Source of the DNA: Cytophagales bacterium
GTDB taxonomy: Bacteria > Bacteroidota > Bacteroidia > Cytophagales > Spirosomataceae
Direction of reading: 5' to 3'
Assembly: GCA_013298215.1 (NCBI GenBank)
Contig: JAAFKE010000008.1
Coordinates: 51,679-115,678, forward strand
DNA length: 64,000 nucleotides
The notes below the pieces were generated by a model, which worked only from the letters and a program-made list of their open reading frames with translations, made no database searches and had not been told where the DNA came from. Of this stretch, positions 43,578 to 52,848 are shown in pieces (within the stretch, counting starts at the first letter, position 1; each line of letters starts with the position of its first letter). The position numbers and the translations under genes were made by a program.

Positions 43578-45260
43578 ATGCTCCACACAAAACTGATTCC
43601 AAGAGCTGAGTCGGCCTACGAAACGCCGATGCTCCTAAAAAATCTGCTGGCAACGTCGCTCCGCTACGAGCCCCAGCGCGAAATCGTGTACCGCGACCTG
43701 TTCCGAATGACGTACACTGACCTAAACCAGCGCGTCAGAAAACTGGCTAACGTACTAAAAGCCAACGGCATAAGCCCAGGCGACACCGTGGCGGTGCTCG
43801 ACTGGGACAGCCACCGCTACTTGGAGAGTTTCTGGGCGATTCCGTGTTCGGGAGCCATCTTGCACACAATCAACGTGCGGCTGTCGCCAGCGCAGATTTT
43901 GTACACCATGAACCACGCCGAAGATAAATTGGTGATCGTTCACGAGGATTTTTTGCCCATCATCGAAGCCATAAAAGACCAGCTGACCACCGTAGAAAAG
44001 TATATTGTTGTGAGCGATAAAGTTTACGGCAACCCCAATGCCACGCTGGCCGCAACTTCACTAAAAACCATCGGCGAGTACGAAAACCTGCTTGCCAATG
44101 CCAGCGAGGTTTACGCGTTTGAGGATTTTGACGAAAACACTTGGGCCACTACTTTTTATACAACTGGCACCACTGGCAACCCGAAAGGCGTTTATTTTTC
44201 GCATCGGCAGCTGTACCAACACACCATGTGCCTCATTACCTACGTGATGGGCTACCAATGTTTGCCCATAAACGCGGTGAAAGATGTCTATATGCCCATC
44301 ACTCCGCTGTTTCACGTCCACGGTTGGGGGTTTCCGTTTGTGGCCACTTGCCTGTCGATGAAACAAGTTTACCCTGGTCGCTACGAGCCCGAATCGTTGA
44401 TGAAACTACTCCTCAAAGAAAAGGTAACGTTTTCGCACTGCGTGCCAACTATTCTGAATATGCTCGTTCAAAGCCCAGTGGCCAAGCAGGTCGATCTTTC
44501 CAATTGGCACGTTATTATTGGGGGTTCGGCGCTCACCAAAGGGCTGGCCAAGGCTGCCTTAGAGCTGGGTATTTCGGTGTACCAAGGCTACGGAATGTCC
44601 GAAACCGCCCCCATCATGTCGCTCAGTTATTTGAACGACAACGAGCGCCACCTGCCCATCGACGAGCGCGTAGAACTCCTCACCAAGGCGGGGCGCATTG
44701 CACCGTTTGTAGAAATAAAAATTATTGACGACCACGGCAACGCCCTCCCGCACGACGGCCACAGCGTGGGCGAACTCGTGGCACGCGGCCCCTGGATGAC
44801 CCAGGGCTACTACAAAGATGCCGAGGCAAGCCTGAAACTTTGGGAGGGTGGCTGGCTGCACACTGGCGACGTGGCGAGCATTACGCCCGACTATTTTGTT
44901 CAAATTGCCGACCGCACCAAAGACGTAATTAAGACTGGCGGCGAATGGGTGTCGTCGCTGGAAATCGAAAATATTCTGTCTCAGATCGAGGGCATTGCCG
45001 AGAACGCCGTCGTTGGCTTCCCCGATGCCAAGTGGGGCGAACGCCCGCACGCGGTGGTAGTGCTAAAACCCAACTACGAAGGCGTGGTAACGGTGCAGCG
45101 CATAAAAGCGAGTATCCAACACCGCATCGATTCGGGCGATATCAACAAGTGGTACATCCCCGACCGCATTGTTTTTGTGGCCGAGATTCCCAAGACGAGC
45201 GTAGGAAAGATCGACAAAAAACGAATTAGGGTAGAGATGAAGGATTTGATTTTGGGATAA
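43578..45260 (+). CDS. AMP-binding acyl-CoA synthetase
   Basis: A 560-residue adenylate-forming ligase that activates a fatty acid with ATP and CoA. The P-loop is TTFYTTGTTGNPKGVYFSHRQL. Other motifs are GGSALTKGLAKAALELGISVYQGYGMSETAP, the adenylate-binding WLHTGDVASITPDYFVQIADRTKDVIKTGGEWVSSLEIE, and the C-terminal Lys in PKTSVGKIDKKRIR. Sequence style matches medium- or long-chain fatty acid-CoA ligases. A bidirectional terminator separates it from the MazG-like gene. Confidence 0.92.
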   Translation: MLHTKLIPRAESAYETPMLLKNLLATSLRYEPQREIVYRDLFRMTYTDLNQRVRKLANVLKANGISPGDTVAVLDWDSHRYLESFWAIPCSGAILHTINVRLSPAQILYTMNHAEDKLVIVHEDFLPIIEAIKDQLTTVEKYIVVSDKVYGNPNATLAATSLKTIGEYENLLANASEVYAFEDFDENTWATTFYTTGTTGNPKGVYFSHRQLYQHTMCLITYVMGYQCLPINAVKDVYMPITPLFHVHGWGFPFVATCLSMKQVYPGRYEPESLMKLLLKEKVTFSHCVPTILNMLVQSPVAKQVDLSNWHVIIGGSALTKGLAKAALELGISVYQGYGMSETAPIMSLSYLNDNERHLPIDERVELLTKAGRIAPFVEIKIIDDHGNALPHDGHSVGELVARGPWMTQGYYKDAEASLKLWEGGWLHTGDVASITPDYFVQIADRTKDVIKTGGEWVSSLEIENILSQIEGIAENAVVGFPDAKWGERPHAVVVLKPNYEGVVTVQRIKASIQHRIDSGDINKWYIPDRIVFVAEIPKTSVGKIDKKRIRVEMKDLILG

Positions 45261-45278
45261 ATGAACACCTAAGCAACG

Positions 45279-45332
45279 AAAAACCCCAAGTTTAGGCAAG
45301 TGACCAAATCACTGCCTGAGCTTGGGGTTTTC
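45279..45332. terminator. bidirectional terminator between convergent genes
   Basis: AAAAACCCCAAG (45279-45290) pairs with CTTGGGGTTTTC (45321-45332; 11 base pairs), with a further inner stem AGGCAAGTGA/TCACTGCCT containing one bulge. A-run on the left and T-run on the right serve both strands. The stop codon of the MazG-like gene lies inside the hairpin. Confidence 0.85.
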
Positions 45333-45650
45333 TAAGTGGCGGGTGGCATCGCGCTCGTTTTTTTTGGCCATGTTTTTTTCAAAAGCATCCGTCAAATCAA
45401 CGCCTGTTTGGTTGGCCAGGCAAATGAGTACCCAGAGCACATCGGCCATCTCGTCGGCCAGGTTTTTGGCCAAATCTGATTTTTTGAACGACTGATCGCC
45501 GTATGTTCTGGCCATGATCCGGGCTAGCTCGCCCACCTCCTCCGTCAGAATGGCCATGTTTGTCAGTTCGCTAAAATAGCGCACGCCGACCGTTTTTATC
45601 CAGCCATCGACTCGTTTTTGCGCCTCTTCGATTGTGAGTGGTTCGGTCAT
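45309..45650 (-). CDS. MazG-like nucleotide pyrophosphohydrolase
   Basis: A 113-residue all-alpha NTP pyrophosphohydrolase. The metal-binding pattern is LTEEVGELARIMAR (EE-x2-E) followed by LADEMADVLWVLICLANQTGVDL (E-x2-D). Such enzymes hydrolyse non-canonical or excess nucleoside triphosphates. Its start overlaps the stop of the thioredoxin-like gene by one base (TAATG), so translation is probably coupled. Confidence 0.92.
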   Translation of the reverse strand: MTEPLTIEEAQKRVDGWIKTVGVRYFSELTNMAILTEEVGELARIMARTYGDQSFKKSDLAKNLADEMADVLWVLICLANQTGVDLTDAFEKNMAKKNERDATRHLENPKLRQ

Positions 45651-47134
45651 TACTTGGGAGTTTTGCTGGGAGCGGGGCTGGCGGTGTTTATGATCGTAGC
45701 CTTTTGTTTGAGAATACGCGTTTGGTAAAAGCCCAAAAAATCGCCGATTTGGTCAACCCCCAGCCGCTTACCAATAATCTTTTTGTCTTTGTCCAACACA
45801 TAAACCACTGGCGTAGAGTAAACGTCGTAGGCTTTGCGGTAATCGAGCAGCGCACTCGGGCCGTACACATTTAGCCAATCGCCGACCTTAAACTCGCCGA
45901 TGTATTTTTTCCATTGCTCGGGTGTGTTCGACACCGCCACCGCATACACCTGCACACCGCGCGAGCGGTTGGTGTCGTAAAATTTCTTGAGTTCGGGCGT
46001 AGACTCGCGGCAGTGCCCACACGTGGGATCGTAGAAGAACACCACCGTAAAGTCTGATTTGATGCCCGAAACTGCCTTAAAAACACCCAGCGAATCCTGC
46101 GCTTTCATGTCGGGAAAAACCTTGCCGACCAGCAGTGGTTTAATTGTTTTCACCTTGTCTTTGATCTTAGCAATGGTCGATGAATCGACGATAGGCATAA
46201 TGCCGGTTAGGTAATATTTTTCTGACATGTGCACAAAAACAGCGTCCGTCCCAACGATCTCTGGCACTTCGTACTTGTTGGTAATGTACCAAATAATGTA
46301 CGATTTTATTTCTTTATTACCCCCCGCAATGGCCTTTCCGACTACGTAATCGGCCGATTTTATAATCGAATCCGCGTTCTGAACCGTCAGGTCTTTGATG
46401 TATACATCTAACTTGCGCTGCAAAAATGGCGTGCGCACCATTCGCTCGTCGGTAAAATCGAAGCCGTCCCAGTAGTGCGCCTTGTAATAATTAAACGCAA
46501 AGAGCGAGTCTGGCCTGCCGTTTGCGAGCTTGGGGGCGGGCGGCACGTCGGGTTCGGCGGCGGCGCGGAGCAACTTGGCCGCGAAGGTCTTGTCGTTGGT
46601 TGTCAGAAAATCGTTCCTAAAAACCCTTGCTGCTTGTTGAAGGTTATCAATTTTTTTGTTAAAAATCACTTTTGATATATCGTCATCTCTCACTTTTTTT
46701 TGCGCCCTCACTACGTTCATTTCGGCAAACTGAGCCTTCATGTGTTTCTGGTAATCGTAAAAAAACTTGTTTTCGTCCGATCCCACAACCTCCATTGTTT
46801 CCACCAAGTCGGTAGTGTCGGCAGTAAACGAAAACCGCTGCTGGTCAGTAATGAGCAGTTCTACCCAGCGTTTTTTGTCGGGGAACACCATCAGATACAA
46901 ACCCTCGGGCAATTTCTTTTTGCCCTCAAAGCGCATATTGCCGTTGGCGTCGGCGCGGGCGGTATCTTTGGGTATGTACTGGTTAAACCCAAAATAGTGC
47001 GCCAAAATACAGGTCGAATCTTTAAGGCCGTTTACCTTTGCCCCAATAGAATAGGCGGGCGTTTGGGCAAAGAGCATCTGCCGAACAAAAACCAAGGACA
47101 CAAAAAGCGAGATTGTGAGTATTTTTTCTTTCAT
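45650..47134 (-). CDS. TlpA-like thioredoxin-fold protein with DUF5106-type region
   Basis: A 494-residue exported protein. The start at 47134 gives the signal MKEKILTISLFVSLVFVRQMLFAQ. Residues about 25-125 form a DUF4369-like beta domain (KVNGLKDSTCILAHYFG). The middle (about 130-330) is helical and fits the DUF5106 region. The C-terminal thioredoxin fold has FFYDPTCGHCRESTPELKKFYD with a CGHC redox centre and the conserved cis-Pro region YSTPVVYVLDKDKK. It probably reduces or exchanges disulfides in the periplasm. It is translationally coupled to the MazG-like gene. Confidence 0.88.
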   Translation of the reverse strand: MKEKILTISLFVSLVFVRQMLFAQTPAYSIGAKVNGLKDSTCILAHYFGFNQYIPKDTARADANGNMRFEGKKKLPEGLYLMVFPDKKRWVELLITDQQRFSFTADTTDLVETMEVVGSDENKFFYDYQKHMKAQFAEMNVVRAQKKVRDDDISKVIFNKKIDNLQQAARVFRNDFLTTNDKTFAAKLLRAAAEPDVPPAPKLANGRPDSLFAFNYYKAHYWDGFDFTDERMVRTPFLQRKLDVYIKDLTVQNADSIIKSADYVVGKAIAGGNKEIKSYIIWYITNKYEVPEIVGTDAVFVHMSEKYYLTGIMPIVDSSTIAKIKDKVKTIKPLLVGKVFPDMKAQDSLGVFKAVSGIKSDFTVVFFYDPTCGHCRESTPELKKFYDTNRSRGVQVYAVAVSNTPEQWKKYIGEFKVGDWLNVYGPSALLDYRKAYDVYSTPVVYVLDKDKKIIGKRLGVDQIGDFLGFYQTRILKQKATIINTASPAPSKTPK

Positions 47135-47209
47135 TGGAGTAATAAAATGGTGCGTGGCGGCCAAGCTGAATGGAAAAGGAAAATATAGATATTTAGGTTA
47201 AACGAAAAA

Positions 47210-48082
47210 TTATTTTTTTAGCTCATTTCTCAATTTTTCGATCTGCTCATTGGTTAAATTTGTCAAGTCGGTAATGATTGAATTATCATAACCCTTCAAT
47301 ATCGCATTTTTAGCAATTTCAATACTTCTTTCGTCTTTTGCTTTAAATTCTGCCTCTGTTTGCAAAGTAAAGATTTCACTCGCTTTCAAACTCAAACTAT
47401 CCATATAACGATTGTAGCCGTACTCGTCTTCTTTTTCGAGTCGCATAATGTCCAAAACTTCGCCTGCTTCTTTTAGTCCTTTGGCCCTAAATTCATCTTT
47501 TACTTCGCTGTTTTTTAAAAAGTAAACCCATTCGTCCAAGGTATCTTTGGCGTTGTCGTTAAACTGATTTACTTTTAGTAAATAGAACTCGGGAAAGATG
47601 TCAGACACGTTTTCTTTCAAGAAAGTAGTACGCTGCTTGTCTGAAAGTCCCAATAAATCGTTTTTGTGCAAGCCCCTAAAATTTGTTCTTCCTTTGTAAA
47701 TATAGTCCTGTCCTTGCCCAAGGTCAAAGTAAACTATGTTTACAGAAATAATCTTTTTGATTTCTTTATATTTACTCCCCAGCCTGTGATTTTCGGAAAT
47801 ACTTTTTGAAACGCTATAAGCCATTCTATGAAAATAGTCAATCTCATAAGTACTTTGAATTTCAATAATTATCAGTTCGTTTTTAGAGTTCTGGGTCAGA
47901 ATATCAACACGGTTGTATTTGCCATCTTCGGTCTCCTGATTTGACTCGCTCTCAAGAATTTGCTCGATTTTAATATTATCAAACAAAAGTTCACTTAAAA
48001 AACCTTCGAGAACCACAAAATTGGCTTTGTTCCTCAGAAGTCGTTTAATTGCCCAATCAAATCGTATTAATTTCTTGCTCAT
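47210..48082 (-). CDS. Rpn family recombination-promoting nuclease / PD-(D/E)XK putative transposase
   Basis: A 290-residue paralog of the gene at 9005-9907, similar along its whole length. The core YNRVDILTQNSKNELIIIEIQSTYEID (about 56-82) carries the D-x(n)-E-x-Q nuclease pattern. Relative to the other copy it lacks about eight residues after EIDY (RAANRFQ region). The C-terminal NSIITDLTNLTNEQIEKLRNEL is the family's small helical motif. It is AT-rich like its paralog but is not flanked by the 115-bp repeats. Confidence 0.87.
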   Translation of the reverse strand: MSKKLIRFDWAIKRLLRNKANFVVLEGFLSELLFDNIKIEQILESESNQETEDGKYNRVDILTQNSKNELIIIEIQSTYEIDYFHRMAYSVSKSISENHRLGSKYKEIKKIISVNIVYFDLGQGQDYIYKGRTNFRGLHKNDLLGLSDKQRTTFLKENVSDIFPEFYLLKVNQFNDNAKDTLDEWVYFLKNSEVKDEFRAKGLKEAGEVLDIMRLEKEDEYGYNRYMDSLSLKASEIFTLQTEAEFKAKDERSIEIAKNAILKGYDNSIITDLTNLTNEQIEKLRNELKK

Positions 48083-48190
48083 TTTTGATTTGTTAGTGTA
48101 TTTGTGGATTTAGGGCTTTTCTTTACGACTACAATCCGAACGGTATCGTTCAAAAATTTTCCCTTACTTCCCTAATTGAACGACAAATTT

Positions 48191-48964
48191 ATGTTTTTTA
48201 TTCTTTCTAAAACCATTGATTTTGTACTGATGCCATTGAGCGTCTTCTTTTATTTGGTATTTTACGTTCTGTTCACCAAAAACCATGCCCGCCGCCAGAA
48301 AGTACTGCTGTTTACGGCAGTCTATTTATACGCAATCTCCAACGGTTTTTTGGTAAATTGTGCCGTTAGGGCTTGGGAGTTCGCGCCCGTGGAGGTAGCT
48401 AAACTGCCCGTTCGCAGCGTCGGAGTTGTGCTAACTGGCGGCGTAATAGCCACCTCGGCACCCGATGCTGGCCAGAACCTACACCTCGGCTCGCAGGCCG
48501 ACCGATTGGCCCAGGCGGTGGTACTCTATAAAATGGGCAAGATCAAAAAAATACTCATTTCGGGCGGTAGCAGCAGCTTAGATAAGCACCAGAAAGACGT
48601 GGAAGGCCCGCAGATTGTTGCCTTTTTGGGGCTGATGGGGGTGCCCAAGGAGGCAGTTATGAGCGAACCGCAGAGCAGAAATACCCGCGAAAACGCTCTT
48701 TTTAGCGCAAAAATTCTCAAAAATCAGTTTCCTGGCCAAACCCACTACCTCATCACGTCGGCCTTCCACGGGCGGCGGGCGGCGGGGTGTTTTGGCAAAA
48801 TGGGGGTTAGCGTGCAGGTTGTTCCAGCGGCTTTTATGGGTCAAAAAGATAGATTCAAAATAGACAACCTACTCCTGCCCCAGCCCGAAAACTTGCTTAT
48901 TATCAACCGCTTGGCCCACGAAATAGTTGGCTACTGGGTTTATAAACTTCGGGGCTACTGCTGA
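48191..48964 (+). CDS. YdcF/SanA family protein (DUF218)
   Basis: A 257-residue inner-membrane protein. Two N-terminal hydrophobic segments (FVLMPLSVFFYLVFYVLF and VLLFTAVYLYAISNGFLV). The DUF218 domain follows: SVGVVLTGGVIATSAPDAG, ADRLAQAVVLYKMGKIKKILISGG, GPQIVAFLGLMGVPKEAVMSEPQSRNTRENALFS and YLITSAFHGRRAAGCF. Family members (ElyC, SanA) affect cell-envelope carbohydrate metabolism. The ATG at 48191 is preferred to the TTG at 48176. Confidence 0.88.
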   Translation: MFFILSKTIDFVLMPLSVFFYLVFYVLFTKNHARRQKVLLFTAVYLYAISNGFLVNCAVRAWEFAPVEVAKLPVRSVGVVLTGGVIATSAPDAGQNLHLGSQADRLAQAVVLYKMGKIKKILISGGSSSLDKHQKDVEGPQIVAFLGLMGVPKEAVMSEPQSRNTRENALFSAKILKNQFPGQTHYLITSAFHGRRAAGCFGKMGVSVQVVPAAFMGQKDRFKIDNLLLPQPENLLIINRLAHEIVGYWVYKLRGYC

Positions 48965-48973
48965 TTCGTTGCG

Positions 48974-49717
48974 CTACAACCAACCAAAATACTCCATGAG
49001 CCGGTCTTTCTGAAGTCTCGAAATGGGTACAATCCGGTTGTTGTTCATGATGACGTGCGGGGTTTCGCCCTTTACAAATTTTTTAATTTGGTTCAAGTTG
49101 ATGATGTACTGCTTGTGTACCCTCAAAAACTCCCTTTCTTGGAGCAGTTCTTGTATTTCTTTGAGGGGTTTTGTTACCAAAAAACACTGGCCCGAAAAGA
49201 GATAAAACTTGGTGTAGTTGTCGTCCGACTCGCAACAAACAATTTCATCGACGTTCACAAAAGTCACTCCGTTTTGGTACGGCAGGGCTATTTTGTCAGG
49301 AAAAGCCTTCGGATTGCTGCCATACTGTTGTTTAAAAATACCAACCTGCTCCTTAGATGTTTGCGCCTGCCTTTCGGCTTTGCTGATGGCCTCCACCAGT
49401 TCCTTTGTTTCGATGGGTTTGAGCAAATAGTCAATGGCACTGTATCGAAAGGCTTTGAGGGCAAATTTATCGTAGGCCGTCACAAAAATCAGCGAAAACT
49501 GAATGTCCTCCACGGCAGCCAATACCTGAAAACCGTTCATTTGGGGCATTTCGATGTCCAAAAAAACAATGTCTGGCCGCAGCTCCCTGATGGCGGCAAC
49601 GCCTTTAACACTGCTCGTGCAGGTGGCTACGACCTCTACTTGTGGGCATTTTTGGGCCAGCCGCAAAGCCAGCAGCTCGACCGCATTGGGTTCGTCGTCA
49701 ATGATTATTGCTTTCAT
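48974..49717 (-). CDS. LytTR family response regulator
   Basis: A 247-residue two-component regulator. Receiver domain: acidic pocket in IIIDDEPNAVELLALRL, phosphoacceptor Asp in PDIVFLDIEMPQMNG (near 55) and Lys in DYLLKPIETKEL. The LytTR DNA-binding domain (about 143-247) has IVCCESDDNYTKFYLFSGQCFLVTKPLKEIQELL and FLRVHKQYIINLNQI. Its start overlaps the stop of the propeller kinase by 4 bp, so it is the cognate regulator of that kinase, and perhaps of the TPR kinase in the same operon. Confidence 0.94.
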   Translation of the reverse strand: MKAIIIDDEPNAVELLALRLAQKCPQVEVVATCTSSVKGVAAIRELRPDIVFLDIEMPQMNGFQVLAAVEDIQFSLIFVTAYDKFALKAFRYSAIDYLLKPIETKELVEAISKAERQAQTSKEQVGIFKQQYGSNPKAFPDKIALPYQNGVTFVNVDEIVCCESDDNYTKFYLFSGQCFLVTKPLKEIQELLQEREFLRVHKQYIINLNQIKKFVKGETPHVIMNNNRIVPISRLQKDRLMEYFGWL

Positions 49718-52700
49718 ATCGGTATTTCTAGGACCACCTTCGTACCCGATGCTTCGCCTTGTTGGTTGTTGAGGTCAAAGACTTGGACTTTGGTGGTGCT
49801 GTTATAAAGTTGATTAATTAGTTCGATGCGTTCGTTGGTTACTTTCATGCCAAAAGACTTGTTTATCGTTGCCGACTTACTCTTAAATTCTGCCGCTTTT
49901 TCGCGGCCGATGCCATCGTCCAGAATTTCGATGTGCAGCAGATTTTCGTTGGGCTGGGTTACTTCTACGCCTATTGTGCCGCCCGCATCTTTGTGCATGA
50001 GGCCGTGCCAGATGGCGTTTTCGACGAAGGGTTGCACCAGCAACGGCGGAATCTGAATATAGCTCGTGTCGATACCCTCGGCAATGTTGATGTGGTACGA
50101 CACTTTGCCCTTGAAACGCATGGCTTCCATTTCTATGTACAGCCGCAGGGTTTCGAGTTCGTTTTCGAGCGTTACTTTTTCGGAACGCGAGTTTTCTAAA
50201 ACCAGCCTGATGAGCCGCGAAAACTTACTGAGATACTCCGAGGCTTTTTCGGCTTCGTTTTGGGCCGTAAAAAGCTGAATAGAATTGAGGCAATTGAAAA
50301 TAAAGTGCGGGTTCATCTGCGCCCGCAAGGCGGTGATTTCGGTCTGCGAGATTTTTTGTTGGAATTGAATCTGTATTTTACTAAACTCATCGTCTTTTTC
50401 TTTGTTCTCGGCCTCCTTCGCTTGTAACCTCAAAAACAGTTGCTTGTATTTTCTTCTGCTCACATAAAAATAAACAAAAACAGCCGAAAGCATAAGCAGC
50501 AAAAGTGCTTTGCTCCACAGTGTTTCATACCAATAAGACTTCACCGTAAACTTAAATATCAACTCCCTACCCCAGTTTTCCAACGGTTTTTTGACGTGGA
50601 ATACATAATTTCCAGGTGGTAAATTAGAATAGCTCGCCGTATTTTGATTGGTATTTTGCCATTTGTCGTCCCAATTTTCTAAAAAGTATTGGAAATTTCG
50701 GAGGTGCTTCTTTTCAAAATTGAGTGCCGTAAAACTAAACTGCACGTCATTTTCTTCTCTTTCCAAAACTATTTCGGCAGTGTTGGTTGTGCTAACGGCG
50801 CGTCCGTTTACCAATATTTCCGAAAATTGCAGGTTCGTACTCGGAACAACCTCGCCCAATTTTTGGGTATCAACTGTATTCCAGCCGCCATTTTGCCCAA
50901 CAATCAGCTCGTTTCCTTTTAGCCAAAAGCCCGCCATCGTACTATTAGACAGCAGGCCGTCTTCGATGGTTGTTCTCCGAAATTTATTTTCTGATTCATC
51001 AAATCGGTGTAAGCCGTCGTACGTCCCAATCCATGCTTGATTTTTTTCATCTACCGCTATGTTCCTACATTCATAGTCGTATATGCCATCTTGCTTAGAC
51101 CATTGTTTTAGAAAATTCCCTAATGCCGAAAATTTTGCCAAAAAATGCCAACCTACTGCCCAAATGTTACCATCATTGGCCTGGGCTATTTTAAGAAAGG
51201 CTTTGCCATTGTTAAACCCAGTTTTGTCTTTCGTAACATCAACAAATGCTTTGGTTTGCTCATTAAAATACCACAGTCCTTTGTAGGTTGCAAACCACAT
51301 CTTGCCTTGTTTATCTTCCAGAATATCCATTACCCAGTTGCCATCTTTCATCATTTTGTCGTGAGCGGCCTTGTCCCAAAGCAGTAGCTCCTTTCCAGAA
51401 AGGTTCAGGACATGAACGCCCTCGTAATGGTTGGCAATCCAAAACCGATTTTTGGTATCTATCTTGCCAACAGAATAAAACGGTACGCTAAAAAATGAAT
51501 GATGCGTGGTAAAGGGCGTTGGTAAGAATTTTTCGGATTGAGGGTCAAACAGAAAAATACCCTCGTTTTTTTGTTGCATTTCAGTGGAAGTTACTCCATT
51601 GTCTTTCCACTGATTTCCACCGACCCAAATACGGTTTTTTGTGTCTTGAATCAACCACAATCCTTCAAAAGTGCTGTTTGATGTTGGCACCGAAAATGCG
51701 GTAGTGGTATTGGTTTTTCGATTCCATTTCCAGAGGCCATTGTAGGCAGAAAGTAGCCAAAAAGTCTGACCCGACGGGTCGGTTCGGTCTTGTAATATAG
51801 CATTGGTATTATTATTTTTCGCCAACGGATTAAAAGTTGGTAGCTTATAAGATTGAATGGCTTGCTTGTGGGGCGAGTAGAGCAGGAGTCCCTCAGAGGT
51901 ACAAAACCAAACGTTCCCGTTGCGACTTTGTATAATGTGATTTACCGAAAAATGAGTAGGCAAAATACCTTTTAGGAACTCAAATTTTTCGATTTTTGGG
52001 TCAAAAATACCGATGCCATTATCTGTACCAATCCAGAAAATTGGTTTGTTGTTGCTATCTTTTCCTTTTGACAAACTAAAAATAAATGGTTTCTCGGCTG
52101 AAGAAAATATTTTGTAAGAATTATTTACGGTATTATATCTCAACAAACCCTGTCCGCCTAATGCTATCCAAAGTATAGCAGTATCTTCTGCAAACCCTTG
52201 GTATAACTCACTACTTGCGGAAGCATCAAATAGGTTTTTTCTCGGGCAATCTAAACCCACTACACAGGCCAGTTTATTGGTTTTTCGGTCAAATCTAAAC
52301 AAACCCACTTCCAAGCCCAATACCCAAATCGTTCTGTTTTTATCTTCAACAACCCTGCCTTTGTTCCAAACATAGGTCGTTTTTTTGAGTGGATAATAGG
52401 CTCTTTTTTTGGTTTTAGGATTATAGCGGTTTATGCCGTTGCGGTCCGAATACCAAACATCGCCGTAAGAATCAATAAAAGTATGAAAAGCCCCACCATC
52501 GGCTTTGCCGTCTATCACGGTTATTTTATTAGAAACAGGATCAAGGGCCAGTAGCTTTTCGGTGTCTGTTGATACGTACACAGTACCGTCTGCCGACTGG
52601 GCAACGCCAAAAATCTCATCAGTATTAAAGTCCTTAAATTCATACCCATCAAAACGGGTAAGTCCTCTGCGTGTACCAAACCACATAAAACCCTGTTTGT

Positions 52701-52833
52701 CTTCGAGGGCACAGGTCACAGTATTACTTGGCAGCCCCATTTCGTTTGTAATATGGTCGAAATGAAGCTGCGGACTATCTTGGGCAAAAAGCCCAAAAGT
52801 GCCAAAAAGTAATATAAAAAGCAGTTTTTTCAA
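49714..52833 (-). CDS. two-component sensor histidine kinase with periplasmic beta-propeller
   Basis: A 1039-residue sensor. Signal peptide MKKLLFILLFGTFGLFAQ. Residues about 20-660 are two seven-bladed regulator propellers, seen as repeated motifs like GFMWFGTRRGLTRFDG, GKMWFATYKGLWYFNE and QAWIGTYDGLHRFDE. A Y_Y_Y domain follows (ENDVQFSFTALNFEKKHLRNFQYFLE), then one membrane helix (ALLLLMLSAVFVYFYVSRR), a coiled coil and a LytS-type His_kinase (ALRAQMNPHFIFNCLNSI) with HATPase (FVENAIWHGLMHKD). It lacks the fused AraC output of hybrid systems; the LytTR regulator overlaps it. The kinase region is nearly identical to that of the TPR kinase. Confidence 0.94.
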   Translation of the reverse strand: MKKLLFILLFGTFGLFAQDSPQLHFDHITNEMGLPSNTVTCALEDKQGFMWFGTRRGLTRFDGYEFKDFNTDEIFGVAQSADGTVYVSTDTEKLLALDPVSNKITVIDGKADGGAFHTFIDSYGDVWYSDRNGINRYNPKTKKRAYYPLKKTTYVWNKGRVVEDKNRTIWVLGLEVGLFRFDRKTNKLACVVGLDCPRKNLFDASASSELYQGFAEDTAILWIALGGQGLLRYNTVNNSYKIFSSAEKPFIFSLSKGKDSNNKPIFWIGTDNGIGIFDPKIEKFEFLKGILPTHFSVNHIIQSRNGNVWFCTSEGLLLYSPHKQAIQSYKLPTFNPLAKNNNTNAILQDRTDPSGQTFWLLSAYNGLWKWNRKTNTTTAFSVPTSNSTFEGLWLIQDTKNRIWVGGNQWKDNGVTSTEMQQKNEGIFLFDPQSEKFLPTPFTTHHSFFSVPFYSVGKIDTKNRFWIANHYEGVHVLNLSGKELLLWDKAAHDKMMKDGNWVMDILEDKQGKMWFATYKGLWYFNEQTKAFVDVTKDKTGFNNGKAFLKIAQANDGNIWAVGWHFLAKFSALGNFLKQWSKQDGIYDYECRNIAVDEKNQAWIGTYDGLHRFDESENKFRRTTIEDGLLSNSTMAGFWLKGNELIVGQNGGWNTVDTQKLGEVVPSTNLQFSEILVNGRAVSTTNTAEIVLEREENDVQFSFTALNFEKKHLRNFQYFLENWDDKWQNTNQNTASYSNLPPGNYVFHVKKPLENWGRELIFKFTVKSYWYETLWSKALLLLMLSAVFVYFYVSRRKYKQLFLRLQAKEAENKEKDDEFSKIQIQFQQKISQTEITALRAQMNPHFIFNCLNSIQLFTAQNEAEKASEYLSKFSRLIRLVLENSRSEKVTLENELETLRLYIEMEAMRFKGKVSYHINIAEGIDTSYIQIPPLLVQPFVENAIWHGLMHKDAGGTIGVEVTQPNENLLHIEILDDGIGREKAAEFKSKSATINKSFGMKVTNERIELINQLYNSTTKVQVFDLNNQQGEASGTKVVLEIPI
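49880..50331 (-). repeat. 452-bp duplicated kinase block, copy A
   Basis: Every stretch compared between 49880-50331 and 54245-54696 is identical at a constant offset of 4365. It covers most of the His_kinase and HATPase domains. Similarity falls off sharply outside it, which points to recent gene conversion or duplication rather than slow divergence. Confidence 0.85.
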
Positions 52834-52848
52834 TGTTTTAGCTTGGTT

